DNA of 64,000 nucleotides from Conchocele bisecta (lineage: Eukaryota; Mollusca; Bivalvia; Lucinida; Thyasiridae): positions 90,074,433 through 90,138,432 of the forward strand of contig CM055275.1 in the NCBI GenBank assembly GCA_029237695.1, written 5' to 3'. Position numbers and translations under genes: made by a program. Shown here piece by piece: positions 54,400 to 64,000 of this stretch. How positions within the stretch are numbered: the stretch's first letter is position 1; each line of letters begins with the position of its first letter. The notes under the pieces are model-generated. The model was not told where the DNA came from, made no database searches, and saw only the letters and a program-made list of their open reading frames with translations.

Positions 54400-54955
54400 G
54401 TGCTGATTCAATATGATATTTAATAAATGCATTAACATTCTGACTAAACGTGTTTAATAAATATCATATTAATATCGATACAATAAATATAATATTAATA
54501 TCGTATATAATAAATATCATATTGCTATCGTATATAATAAATATCATATTAATATCGTATACAATAAATATAATTATTAATATCGTATATAATAAATAAT
54601 CATATTGCTATCGTATATAATAAATATCATATTAATATCGTATATATAAATATCATATATAACGTATATAATAAATTATCATATTGGTGTCTGTATATCA
54701 TAAATTATCATATAAATATCGAATGTAATACATATCATATTTAATATTGCATATAGTAAATATCAAATTAATATCTATATATAAATATCATATTGTAGTC
54801 CCTATGTCATTATAATCAATATTATATGTATATAATAATATCATGGTGTCGTATATAATAAATATCATATTAATATCGTATGTAATAAATCTATCTATAG
54901 TATATCATATTAATATCGTATATAATAAATACATATTGTAACGTCCCTATGTCGT
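54400..54955. repeat. AT-rich minisatellite, about 27-bp unit
   Basis: About 20 degenerate copies of CGTATATAATAAATATCATA plus TTAATAT. The first part is regular; the later part has many indels. The same unit in reverse sense is at 5570-5745. Confidence 0.85.
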
Positions 54956-54959
54956 ATCC

Positions 54960-55370
54960 GTCTTCAGCAATACGGTATAAATCAGATATTTTCCTGTTCA
55001 CGCAGGGGAATGGTAGCGGGCCCTCGTAAATCGGGGTAGGGAAAATTAACGACTATATCACTTGGCAATGAAAAGACGACAGTGACGAGATTTTAAGTAA
55101 CATCTGATATTTTGATAATAATTCTAACATGCAGTATTACTCAACGTTAACAATTAAAGAGTGGTGACAAACTATGATAACAACGATGAGGGTGATCTGA
55201 TTATGGATAGATAATGACTAATATGAGATGTACACATGGCAAGATACAAAAGCACAACAGGCGACTGTGAGAGTAAGCAGACTCAAGAAAGGATATTAGC
55301 ACATGTAAACACGGACTAGATTTATGCTAAAATCTGGCGGAAAATCACACTAACGCAAACCCAAGTCATG
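54960..55370. other. Stretch without recognised features
   Basis: Non-repetitive sequence between two arrays; no coding frame of note. Confidence 0.4.
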
Positions 55371-55374
55371 GTTG

Positions 55375-56080
55375 GGAATCACGAAGCTGAGGTTGGGAAA
55401 TAATGCTGGGTGAGGGAGTCACACAGTGGTAGTCACGAAGCTGGGGGTGGGAAATAATGCTGGGTGGGGGAGTCACACAGCGGGGATCACGAAGCTGGGG
55501 GGTGGAATAATGATGGGTGGGGGAGTCACACAGCGGGGATCACGAAGCTGGGGGTGGGAATAATGCTGGGTGGGGGAGTCACACAGCGGGGATCACGAAG
55601 CTGGGGGTGGGAAATAATGCTGGGTTAGGGAGTCACACAGCGGGGATCACGAAGCTGGGGTGGGAAATAATGCTGGGTGGGGGAGTCACACAGTGGGGAT
55701 GACGAAGCTGTGGGTGGAAATAAATGCTGGGTGGGGGAGTCACACAGCGGGGATCACGAAGCTGGGGGTGGGAATAATGCTGGGTGGGGAAGTCACACAG
55801 CGCGGGAATCACGAAGCTGGGGTTGGGACTAATGTTGGGTGGGGAGTCACACAGCGGGAATCACGAAGCTGGGGTTGGGACTAATGCTGGGTGGGGGAGT
55901 CATACAGCGGGGATCACGAAACTGGGGGTGTGAACTAATGCTGGGTGGGGAGTCACACAGCGGGGGCTCAGGAAGCTGGTGGAGACTAATGTTGGGTGGG
56001 GAGTCACACAGCTGGGTGGGGAATTACACAGCAGGTGGGCACACGGCAGGGGTGGGGAGTCGCACAGCCGGGGGTCACGA
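55375..56080. repeat. 54-bp G-rich minisatellite
   Basis: About 13 units of GGGTGGGAAATAATGCTGGG, TGGGGGAGTCACACAGCGGG and GATCACGAAGCTGG. Later units degrade up to 56300. The unit is strongly strand-asymmetric (G-rich on +). It is homologous to the 71-bp unit of 61330-64000 read on the other strand. Open frames are repeat translations. Confidence 0.9.
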
Positions 56081-56532
56081 AGCTGGGGTTATAATCATGA
56101 CACATAGCTGAATGGGGGGGGGGGGGGGCACACAACAGCTAGGACGCATGACAATGGAATTGGGATCACCTAACAGGGGTGGGAGGGGGGTGCACGAAGT
56201 TAGGGTGTGGCGTCAACACAGCAGGGGGTTCATGAAGCTCAAATTGGGAATCGTATCGCAATGGGGAAAAAGTGGGTGGGGTAATAATGGGATATTGGCA
56301 TTATTATGGTTCCAGCCAATATTAATAATCAATAATGTCAGACTGACGTTCAAATCATCACATCTCACGACTAACGGACCATTGGTAACATCGTCGGTGA
56401 GTAATGTTTAAGGGGGGGGGGGGATATTTGGGCTTTGGGAGTTCTGAGACGCGAGTTGCGTCTCGAGTTGCGTCGCTCGGGACAAAGTCGCCAACTGACA
56501 GATTTCACTCCTATTTATAGGTGTTGTCAGGC

Positions 56533-56569
56533 CGAGTTGGACAAGTTTCGTGACTTACGGAACTTGTCC
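56533..56569. repeat. 12-bp perfect stem hairpin next to the gap
   Basis: GTTGGACAAGTT and AACTTGTCCAAC pair around 13 bases. TATTTATAGG lies about 20 bases upstream. With the second gap starting at 56594 the context is lost. Confidence 0.6.
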
Positions 56570-56593
56570 AACCTCCCGCATAGTGATTGGCTA

Positions 56594-57093
56594 NNNNNNN
56601 NNNNNNNNNNNNNNNNNNNNNNNNNNNNNNNNNNNNNNNNNNNNNNNNNNNNNNNNNNNNNNNNNNNNNNNNNNNNNNNNNNNNNNNNNNNNNNNNNNNN
56701 NNNNNNNNNNNNNNNNNNNNNNNNNNNNNNNNNNNNNNNNNNNNNNNNNNNNNNNNNNNNNNNNNNNNNNNNNNNNNNNNNNNNNNNNNNNNNNNNNNNN
56801 NNNNNNNNNNNNNNNNNNNNNNNNNNNNNNNNNNNNNNNNNNNNNNNNNNNNNNNNNNNNNNNNNNNNNNNNNNNNNNNNNNNNNNNNNNNNNNNNNNNN
56901 NNNNNNNNNNNNNNNNNNNNNNNNNNNNNNNNNNNNNNNNNNNNNNNNNNNNNNNNNNNNNNNNNNNNNNNNNNNNNNNNNNNNNNNNNNNNNNNNNNNN
57001 NNNNNNNNNNNNNNNNNNNNNNNNNNNNNNNNNNNNNNNNNNNNNNNNNNNNNNNNNNNNNNNNNNNNNNNNNNNNNNNNNNNNNNNNNNNNN
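56594..57093. other. Assembly gap of 500 N
   Basis: Exactly 500 undetermined bases; a scaffold join of unknown true length, placed shortly after a G-rich tandem array that could have stopped the assembly. Confidence 0.99.
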
Positions 57094-57900
57094 ATGCAAA
57101 GTCTCGGGAAGAAGTGGGCGACGGAACACAGTGCTGGAAATGAAGTCTATGAGTGGCTAACGTATACACCGTTGAAGGACGTTAAGCCCATATCCGGACT
57201 ACATAAATCGTAAAAGGTCATATATGGAGCCAATCTCGGCCAACATTATGTGCCTGTTTACACAGTCTAAGTTTCTTTCGCGAGCATCGACGCAGTCACT
57301 ATGATTTCCAATGAAGTCATTCACTATCCGTGCCCAGCAAGATTATACAGAGTCGTAACATTACAATTATATTTTGCACATCTCTTCTCATGTGTATTTT
57401 AGATATTGAATCACACTCTGTCAAAAATGTGCTGCAAGACAGTACAAAATGGGAGAAAATTATGTGAAAAATGGCAATCCCGGAGTTTGGTGAAATACTG
57501 TCTAATGTCTCAAAATATGCTTTGCTATAGTCATCTATACTCGACTACCGAATCATAATATCATTGATATTGACGCCCTAATGATTAACTATGATATGAG
57601 CCAGGACCTGAGATTTTAGTCTTATCACAGTTATCGCGGTTTCTCGATAATTCTCGTTGCACACCGAGATTGCTTGTTGATGTAGCAACAAGCTAACTCG
57701 GCGTGCAATGAGAATTCTACACAAAAGCTGGCGTATCTTAACAGTATAAATGCAGAGTATAAAACATAATTTTTTCACCGGTTATATAGGTTATTGGCAA
57801 ATGATATTATACGATGTAAAACTGTATTAAGCCTCAAAATCTCAGAACTTGGCTCGTATATATTATGATGATATGGTCTTCACTTTACACAGGTCTGTGT
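57094..57900. other. Intergenic stretch with one inverted pair
   Basis: 57640-57715 contains the pair TCTCGTTGCACACCGAG / CTCGGCGTGCAATGAGA around GCTTGTTGATGTAGCAACAAGC, a double hairpin. CACCGTTGAAGGACGTTAAG at 57168 resembles a SINE 3' end. No gene. Confidence 0.45.
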
Positions 57901-57904
57901 GACT

Positions 57905-58195
57905 ATTTAGGGCCCAGTCACACCGGGCTTGCGACCATGTTACGACCTAGCTACGACCAGAAAATGTTGGAATCGTGGGGAAGACGTAGAAAGAACGCAC
58001 GACCTGTGGTACAGTTCGTGGGTGATCGTACGAGCAAAAGCAGTCATAGCAAGATCGATGGTCATGTTCAAAACTTCTGACCTGCGATTCAGGGCGAGAA
58101 TTTTATATTTGGCCCAATTCTCAGCCTGGCACTTCCATTCATTCTGGCCCCAGCTGGTAAAAGAGACATTGCGACACATGTAACCTGTGTAGCCA
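57905..58195. mobile_element. Probable repeat opening GGGCCCAGTCACACCGGGC
   Basis: GGGCCCAGTCACACCGGGCT followed by GCGACCATGTTACGACC looks like the end of a dispersed invertebrate element. The other end was not found, and short open frames on both strands are not supported. Confidence 0.35.
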
Positions 58196-58224
58196 CAGAT
58201 CAGACTGTGAATCGTCCCATCCGG

Positions 58225-58995
58225 GCCTACAATGTGCGTCAGTCTGTCTACATATTTTCCGGTGTGTACTTATTTCCCGGTATGTCTACATATTTCCCGG
58301 TGTATCTCCTTGTGTCCCGTTACCCGGTGTGTCTACTTATTTCCCGGTATGTCTACATATTTTCGGGTATATCTACATATTTCCTGGCGTATCTCATTTT
58401 TACCAAGTATGTCTACACATCTCCCGGCGTGTCTACATATTTCCCGGTATGTCTACTTATTTCCCGGTATGTCTACATATTAGCCGGCTTGTCTACATAT
58501 TTCCCGGTATGTCTACTTATTTCCCGGTGTACAGGTATCTACTTACTTCCCGGTGTGTCTCCCTATTTCCCGGTATATCTACATATCTCCCGGTATGTCT
58601 AATTATTTCCCGGTATGTCTACTTATTTCCCGGTGTACATGTATCTACTTACTTCCCGGTGTGTCTCCCTATGTCCCGGTATGTCTACATATTTCCCGGT
58701 ATGTCTAATTATTTCCCAGTATGTCTACTGATTTCCCGGCGTGCATGTATCTACTTACTTCCCGGTGTGTCTTCCTATATCCCGGTATATCTACATATTT
58801 CCCGGTATGTCTAATTATTTCCCGGTGTACATGTATCTACTTACTTCCCGGTGTGTCTCCCTATTTCCAGGTATATCTACATATTTCCCGGTATGTCTAA
58901 TTATTTCCCGGTATGTCTCCTTTTTTCCCTGTGTATCTACTTATTTCCCGGTTTGTCTAATCATATCCGAGTTTGTCTACTTATTTCCCACCATG
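58225..58995. repeat. 21-bp minisatellite
   Basis: About 35 units of TATTTCCCGGTATGTCTACA with one more base, with variants (CTTATTTCCCGGTGTACAT, AATTATTTCCCGG). Higher-order blocks of about 100-150 bases with a GTACATGTATCTACTTACTT variant recur four times. Because 21 is a multiple of three, the plus frames YFPVCLHISRYV stay open; these are not genes. Confidence 0.9.
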
Positions 58996-58999
58996 TCTC

Positions 59000-59960
59000 C
59001 CATGGTTGTTTTATGGAGTGACTTCAAATGTTATATATATGTATTTACAGTTTTATACAAATACATATATTAAGCAAAGTAGCCTCTTGTCGTCATATGA
59101 TGCATATTTAAGAATTTTGAGACGATACCTCTATGCCTAGTCACATGGCTCCGCCTCAATTCGTGGCCGCATGCGCAAAACTACCGATATCCCGGTCTAC
59201 TATTTTCCCGTTACACCAGAACTCCGTTTCGCCACGTAAAATAGTTCCTTCTATACCACCACTAATTTGTTTATTGCATGTGTTAGTTGTATAATTTTTG
59301 AGGCGCATATAAATTGCAATTGATTTACGTATAATAAAAAGGTTATTTGATTTGTAGATCTCTGCCATTCTTTCCGCCTTGCAACGATATCGCGCGCTGC
59401 GGAACTCGTGCATATATCCACATACAAATCTAATATACTTTGCATATCATTCTGTCCACAGTGTCATCATTTCGCGTTTTAAAACATTATTTAGCGGACG
59501 ACAGTGATTTCTGTTCAATACTGTAAGAGTAGAGTGGAAGAGGGTGTATATGTATACAGAACCTGATGACATGAAGTACACACAGTGTGACAGACAATTT
59601 GTATACGGTTTGTGGGGGATGGCCCAGACCTACCACAAACATATTACAGGGACAATAAATATTTTTCAAACCCAAAAATATATAATACATGTAACTGCAA
59701 ACCAAATTACATGAACAGCCTGAAACGTTCCAATACGGAGGCTGTCACAAGTTTGATTTGATGCCGGGATTATTGATTATCTCTATTTTTTGGATATGTT
59801 TGCCTTGTAAGTCGTAAACCTTTTAAACCTTAATATCTTAGTGATGCTGGGATTTATCAAATTCAACGTGAATCTAAAACTCTAATTGTTATACTCATTT
59901 GTTATGACGCCTAGCAAATACAACAGCTTCAGAGATTATGTTTTGCAAAAATCAATCTGC
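59000..59960. other. Stretch without recognised features
   Basis: A minus-strand frame 59156-59413 is open but has no supporting borders. Otherwise no repeats or coding signs. Confidence 0.4.
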
Positions 59961-60284
59961 TGACTTTGAGAGAATTTGGATATGTAAGAATACACCACGC
60001 GATGAAGTTGTTTTTCCTTGATTTGGAAGGAGATCGTCCTATAATCAGATGCTCTGGTAACAACGATGTGCGGAATACACTCGCAACATGTGTCTCAAAA
60101 TCAGAGGCAATGGTGTGCGGATTTGTCGCACGATTCGGCGCAGTATGTGAAGAAACATGTATGGCTGTTGTTCTCCACTGACGGTCTAATTTTCCAATGG
60201 GTAATGTACTTCCAACGAGATTGTGATGTTAAATCATGCACAGGAATTGTTAACCCTTACACCGCTATCTTAATGTTTTGGGGT

Positions 60285-60482
60285 CGTCTGCTGTTTATTT
60301 TCTATTTTCCATTGTTTTATCATCAAAAACATGCTTTCACAGCACTTTAGAATAATTTACATCATGCTTTGACAGCTCTTCAGAATCGTTTCCATGGGAA
60401 ATGATTCTGAAGTGCTGTCAAACCATATTTTGATAGAGAAAAAAGGCAAGATATAAAGCCACAGCAGACGACAAGTGTTGTG
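60285..60482. mobile_element. Foldback element flanked by divergent direct repeats
   Basis: CGTCTGCTGTTTATTTTCTA, GTTTTATCATCAAAAACATG and ACAGCACTT on the left pair with AAGTGCTGTCAAACC, ATTTTGATAGAG and AGCCACAGCAGACG on the right. Inside, ATGGGAAATGATTCTGAAG pairs with CTTCAGAATCGTTTCCAT. On both sides lies the sequence GGGTAATGTACTTCCAACG / GGGTAATATACGTCCAACG with AATCATGCACAGGAATTGTT / AGTCACGCACAGTAATTGTT. Confidence 0.65.
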
Positions 60483-60837
60483 TGTAGCGGTCTAATGTAA
60501 TGGGTAATATACGTCCAACGCCATTGCGCCGTTAAGTCACGCACAGTAATTGTTCAATGAGCCGAATTTTGTCATTTTACTAGTAGTATTTTCACGCTTT
60601 TACCAATATGCCTGTGCATGACTTGATAACGCATTATATTGTACTTTCGAGGTAGGCTGTAATTTGAGATTTGACATGAACGTGTTCTGTCCTTTTCTGA
60701 ACATAAATCAGTCGGAGCGAGTATCATAAACACAGATATGTGGCCAAAAATGTATTGACATGTTGACTCTCCTACTTCGATTGTCAACACCGATTCCAAG
60801 GCGGCACACATTCGCATTTGTCTACCGTAAGTGTACA

Positions 60838-61308
60838 TGTCCACTCAGTAGGCACAAACTGTTATTTATATCAGATACATTATCTGAGACATTCTCTGGC
60901 AAAATAAACATTCATTTACAATTACCCCAAGTATTGATTGGCATTAAAATACATTTTATATCAGACGTTAATTTCGAAACTGATATCAGGGGCGATAACC
61001 TTGTTTCCTTAACATGTTACTATTTAGTCTCTGTATTTATTTTGTATGTGCAATGATTATGCTTTATAATCTGTCGAAAATATGATTTTTTCTTGTGAAG
61101 TATTTAATTATTAAAAATAATTAAAAACGTCATGCCTCATTTGCATATGAAAATAGTCTGATGCAACCGCGAGTCACTATCAGTAAATTAAACAATACTA
61201 AATTATTATATCTGTATAGCGGGAACTAGTAATTTTAGAACTTGTGGAATAGTGATACAATTCTTATTTTATTCCTATAAAGAACATTTATGCCTACTGA
61301 GTGGGCAT
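60838..61308. mobile_element. Element E, full-length copy
   Basis: The left end TGTCCACTCAGTAGGCACAA and the right end TTTATGCCTACTGAGTGGGC are inverted repeats. Length about 470. Interior words TCAGGGGCGATAACCTTGTT and CATTTGCATATGAAAATAGT are shared with 51975-52440 and 26705-27078. This is the reference copy for the family. Confidence 0.85.
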
Positions 61309-61329
61309 GAACCTTTAATATCTGGATGT

Positions 61330-64000
61330 CGCCTAAATACGTGAATCATCCACTTCAGCTCCGCAAACCGCGCGAAGCACGTTTTATATCACCCCACCCC
61401 GACACACTCACACACAGCTACACGTCTCCCCAGCTTCATGAATCACCCCCTCCAGCTTCGTGAACCACGCAGTAAGTATAACACAACACACACGCACCCA
61501 CACACACGCACCCACACCTACCCCCACACACGCACGCAATCACGCACAAAACACACAAGCACGCATACATACACACACATCTACATGTCTCCTCAGCTTC
61601 GTGAATTACGCACGTCAGCTTTGTGAACCCCGTTATGTGACCCCACTAAGCTACATGAGTTCCAAGCTCTGTGAATACCCACATCCAGCTTCGTGAAGCC
61701 CGCTATGTGACCCCCACTCTTCTACATGAATTATAGCTCAGCGAATCCCCCCCTCCAGCTTCATGAACCCCGCTATGTGACCCCACTCAGCTACATGAGG
61801 TCCCAGCTGCGTCAATTCCCACCTCCAGTTCCGTGAATCTCACTATATGACATCCATGCAGCTACATCAGTTCCCAACTCCGTGAATTCCCAGCTCCAGC
61901 TTCGTGAATCCCGCTATATGACATTCACTCAGCTACAGGAGTTCCCAGCTCCGTGAATTCCCACCTCCAGCTTCGTCAACCTAGCTATTAGTTCCCCCAC
62001 CCAGCTACATGAGTTCCCAGCTTCGTGAATTCCCACCTCCAGCTTCGTGAACCCCGCTATATCATCCCCACTCAGTTACATGAGTTCTCACCTCCGTGAA
62101 TCCAGGTTCGTGAATCCCGCTATGTGACCTTGCACTCAGATACATGAGTTTCCAGCTCCGTGAATTCCCACATAGAGCTTCGTGAATCCCACTATATGAC
62201 ATCCAATCAGCTACTTCAGTTCCCAGCTCCGTGAATCCCCACCTCCAGCTTCGTGAATCCAGCTATGTGACAGTCATCCAGCTACAGGAGTTCCCAGCTC
62301 CGTGGATTTCCACCTCCAGCTTCGTAAACCCCGCAATATGACCTCACTCAGCTACATGACTTCTCAGCACCTGGAATTACCCCCTTCAGCTTCGTGAACC
62401 CCGCTATGTAACCCCCACTCGACTACATGAGTTCCAACTCCGTGAATTCCCCACCTCCATCTTCGTGAACCCGGCTATATGACACATACTCAGCTACATG
62501 AGTTCCCAGCTCCGTAAATCCCCACCTCCAGCTTCGTGAAACCCGCTATGTGTCCGACACTCAGCTACATGAGATCTCAGCTCCATTAATTTCCCCCTAC
62601 AGCTTCGTGTATCTCCGCTATATGACCCCCACCCATATACATGAATTCCCACCTCCAGCTTCGTGAAGCCCGCTATGTGACCCTCACTCTGCTACATGAC
62701 TTCACAGCTCCGGAAATTCCCAGATCCGTATCTCGCCACCTCTAGCTTCGTGAACCCCGCTATGTAAACCCCACTCAGCTACATGAGTTCCAGCGCCGTG
62801 AATTCCCCAACTCCCGCTTCGTGACGCCTGCTATGTGACTCAAACTCAGCTATATGAGTTCCCAGCTCCGTAAATCCACACCTCTCGCTTCGTGAACTCG
62901 GCTATGTGTCCCACACTCAGCTACATCATGTGTACTCAGCTCCGTGGTTTCACCCCTGCAGCTTCGTGAATCCCGCTATGTGACCCCTACTCAGCTACAT
63001 GAGTTATCAGCTCCGTGAATTCCAACCTCCAGCTTCGTGAACCCCGCTATGTAACCCCCACAAAGCTACATGAGTTATCAGCTCCGTGAAATCCCCCTCC
63101 ACCCCTCCAGCTTCGTGAACCCCGCTATCTGACCCCTACCCATCTACATGAGTTCACAGCTCCAACCTCCAGCTTCGTGAATCCCACTATATGATCGCCA
63201 CTCAGCTACATGAGTTCCAGCTAGTACGTGAATTCCCACCTCCACCTTAGTGAACCCCGCTATGTGACCTCCACTCAGCTACATCATGAGTTCCCAGCTT
63301 CGTGAACTCCGCTATGTAACCACCACTCAGCTACATAATTTCCAGCTCCGTGAAACCCCACCTCCAGTTTCGTGAAACCCGCTACCTGTTCCCCACTCAA
63401 CCACATGAGTTCCCAGCTCCGTTAATTCCCACCTCCAGCTTCGTGAACGCCGCTATGTGACCACCACTCGGCTACATTAGTTATCGGTTTCTTCAATACC
63501 TTCCAGCTTTCTGAAGCCTGATATATGACCCAGGACTAAGCTACATGAGTTATCAGCTCCGTGAATCCCCACCTCCAGCTTCGTGAACCCCGCTATGTGA
63601 CCTCCACTAAGCTACATGAGTTCTCAGTACCGTGAATGTCCACATCCAGCTTCGTGAAACAGGTTATCTGACCCTCACTCCGCTACATGTGTTCCAGCTC
63701 AGTGAATCCCCACCTCCAGCTTCGTGAACGAACCGCGCAATGTCTTCCCCACTCAGCTACATGAGTTCCCAGCTCCGTGAATTCCCACCTCCAACTTCAT
63801 GAGCACAACTATGTGACCCCTACTCAGCTATATGAGTTACAGCTACGTGAATTCCCACCTCCACCATCGTGAACCCCGCTATGTGACTACCACTCAGCTA
63901 CATCATGAGTTCCCAGCTACGTGAATTCCCTCCTCCAGCTTCGGGAACTCCGCTATGTAACACCCACTCCGCTACATGATTTCCAGCTCCGTGAATCCAC
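61330..64000. repeat. 71-bp minisatellite, continues past the window end
   Basis: At least 35 units of CCAGCTTCGTGAACCCCGCT, ATGTGACCCCCACTCAGCTA, CATGAGTTCCCAGCTCCGTG and AATTCCCACCT. Units diverge by point changes and small indels. A CA-rich simple stretch (about 61478-61580) interrupts the array. It is the reverse-complement relative of the 54-bp array at 55375-56080, with 17 more bases per unit. The array is cut by the window border. Confidence 0.95.

Noticed and set aside
55517..56111. Plus-strand glycine-rich frames
   Set aside because: They are translations of the 54-bp minisatellite.
57094..57213. Short frame beginning MQSLGKKW directly after the second gap
   Set aside because: It starts at the gap edge by chance and ends in a SINE-like CACCGTTGAAGGACGTTAAG word.
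58207..59073. Plus-strand frames with YFPVCLHISRYV repeats
   Set aside because: The 21-bp minisatellite keeps the frame open; no other coding evidence.
59966..60181. 71-codon plus-strand frame with several cysteines
   Set aside because: It overlaps the direct repeat next to the foldback element and has no supporting signals.

Overview
The window looks like nuclear DNA from a bivalve mollusc. It is AT-rich, has intron-split genes with GT/AG borders, is dominated by short non-autonomous DNA transposons and minisatellites, and carries repeat types that I associate with bivalve introns. Examples are the short module with CAGATCCTGATCAG and TGGATCTACACTGG halves, the tail ending in ACGTTAACAAATAAATCAATC, and the TTTAACAGCCAATCAACAG-type block. 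Placement inside Bivalvia, perhaps Heterodonta, is a guess. Two gaps of exactly 500 N (6080-6579, 56594-57093) are scaffold joins of unknown true size.

Coding content is low. (1) A complete seven-exon Rab/Ras-like small GTPase on the + strand, 27428-36800, 250 residues with all five G boxes. (2) On the - strand, one exon of an AA15-type copper polysaccharide monooxygenase (chitin-binding type-4 domain), 44808-45056. Downstream of it, 40904-43663, is a 2.8 kb low-complexity exon that is probably the same gene's tail, or a neighbour, and is broken by two stops and two frame changes. (3) A 3'-terminal exon for a membrane-tail protein on the - strand, 11491-11592, with a polyadenylation signal. 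(4) A GC-rich 3'-terminal exon of unknown function on the + strand, 3503-4037, with a damaged 5' part. The other open frames are mostly repeat translations or unsupported.

Layout: 0-6 kb, Tigger-like element, nested MITE-type elements and the unknown terminal exon. 6.6-12.2 kb, SINE, foldback elements and the membrane-tail exon. 12.2-14.3 kb, two minisatellites (37 bp and 55 bp units). 14.4-27 kb, dense MITE landscape and a 32 bp minisatellite split by a G-rich element. 27.4-36.8 kb, the GTPase gene; intron 1 is largely tandem copies of its own exon 1/5' splice-site junction, and intron 4 holds a DNA transposon inserted into a tRNA-derived SINE. 36.9-40.9 kb, repeats. 40.9-45.1 kb, the monooxygenase locus with several degenerate copies of its exon end in both orientations. 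45.4-52 kb, a large 81 bp satellite with an inverted core, flanked by palindromic minisatellites and a solo-LTR-like sequence. 52-64 kb, further elements, a 28 bp-arm palindrome, and four more tandem arrays; two of these (55.4-56.1 and 61.3-64.0 kb) are the same family in opposite orientation.

The most unusual biological signal is that two unrelated genes both carry repeated copies of an exon 3' end together with its splice donor, lying in the following intron. This suggests intron growth by duplication of splice-donor junctions, or generation of decoy donors. All calls are by eye; no database search was possible.
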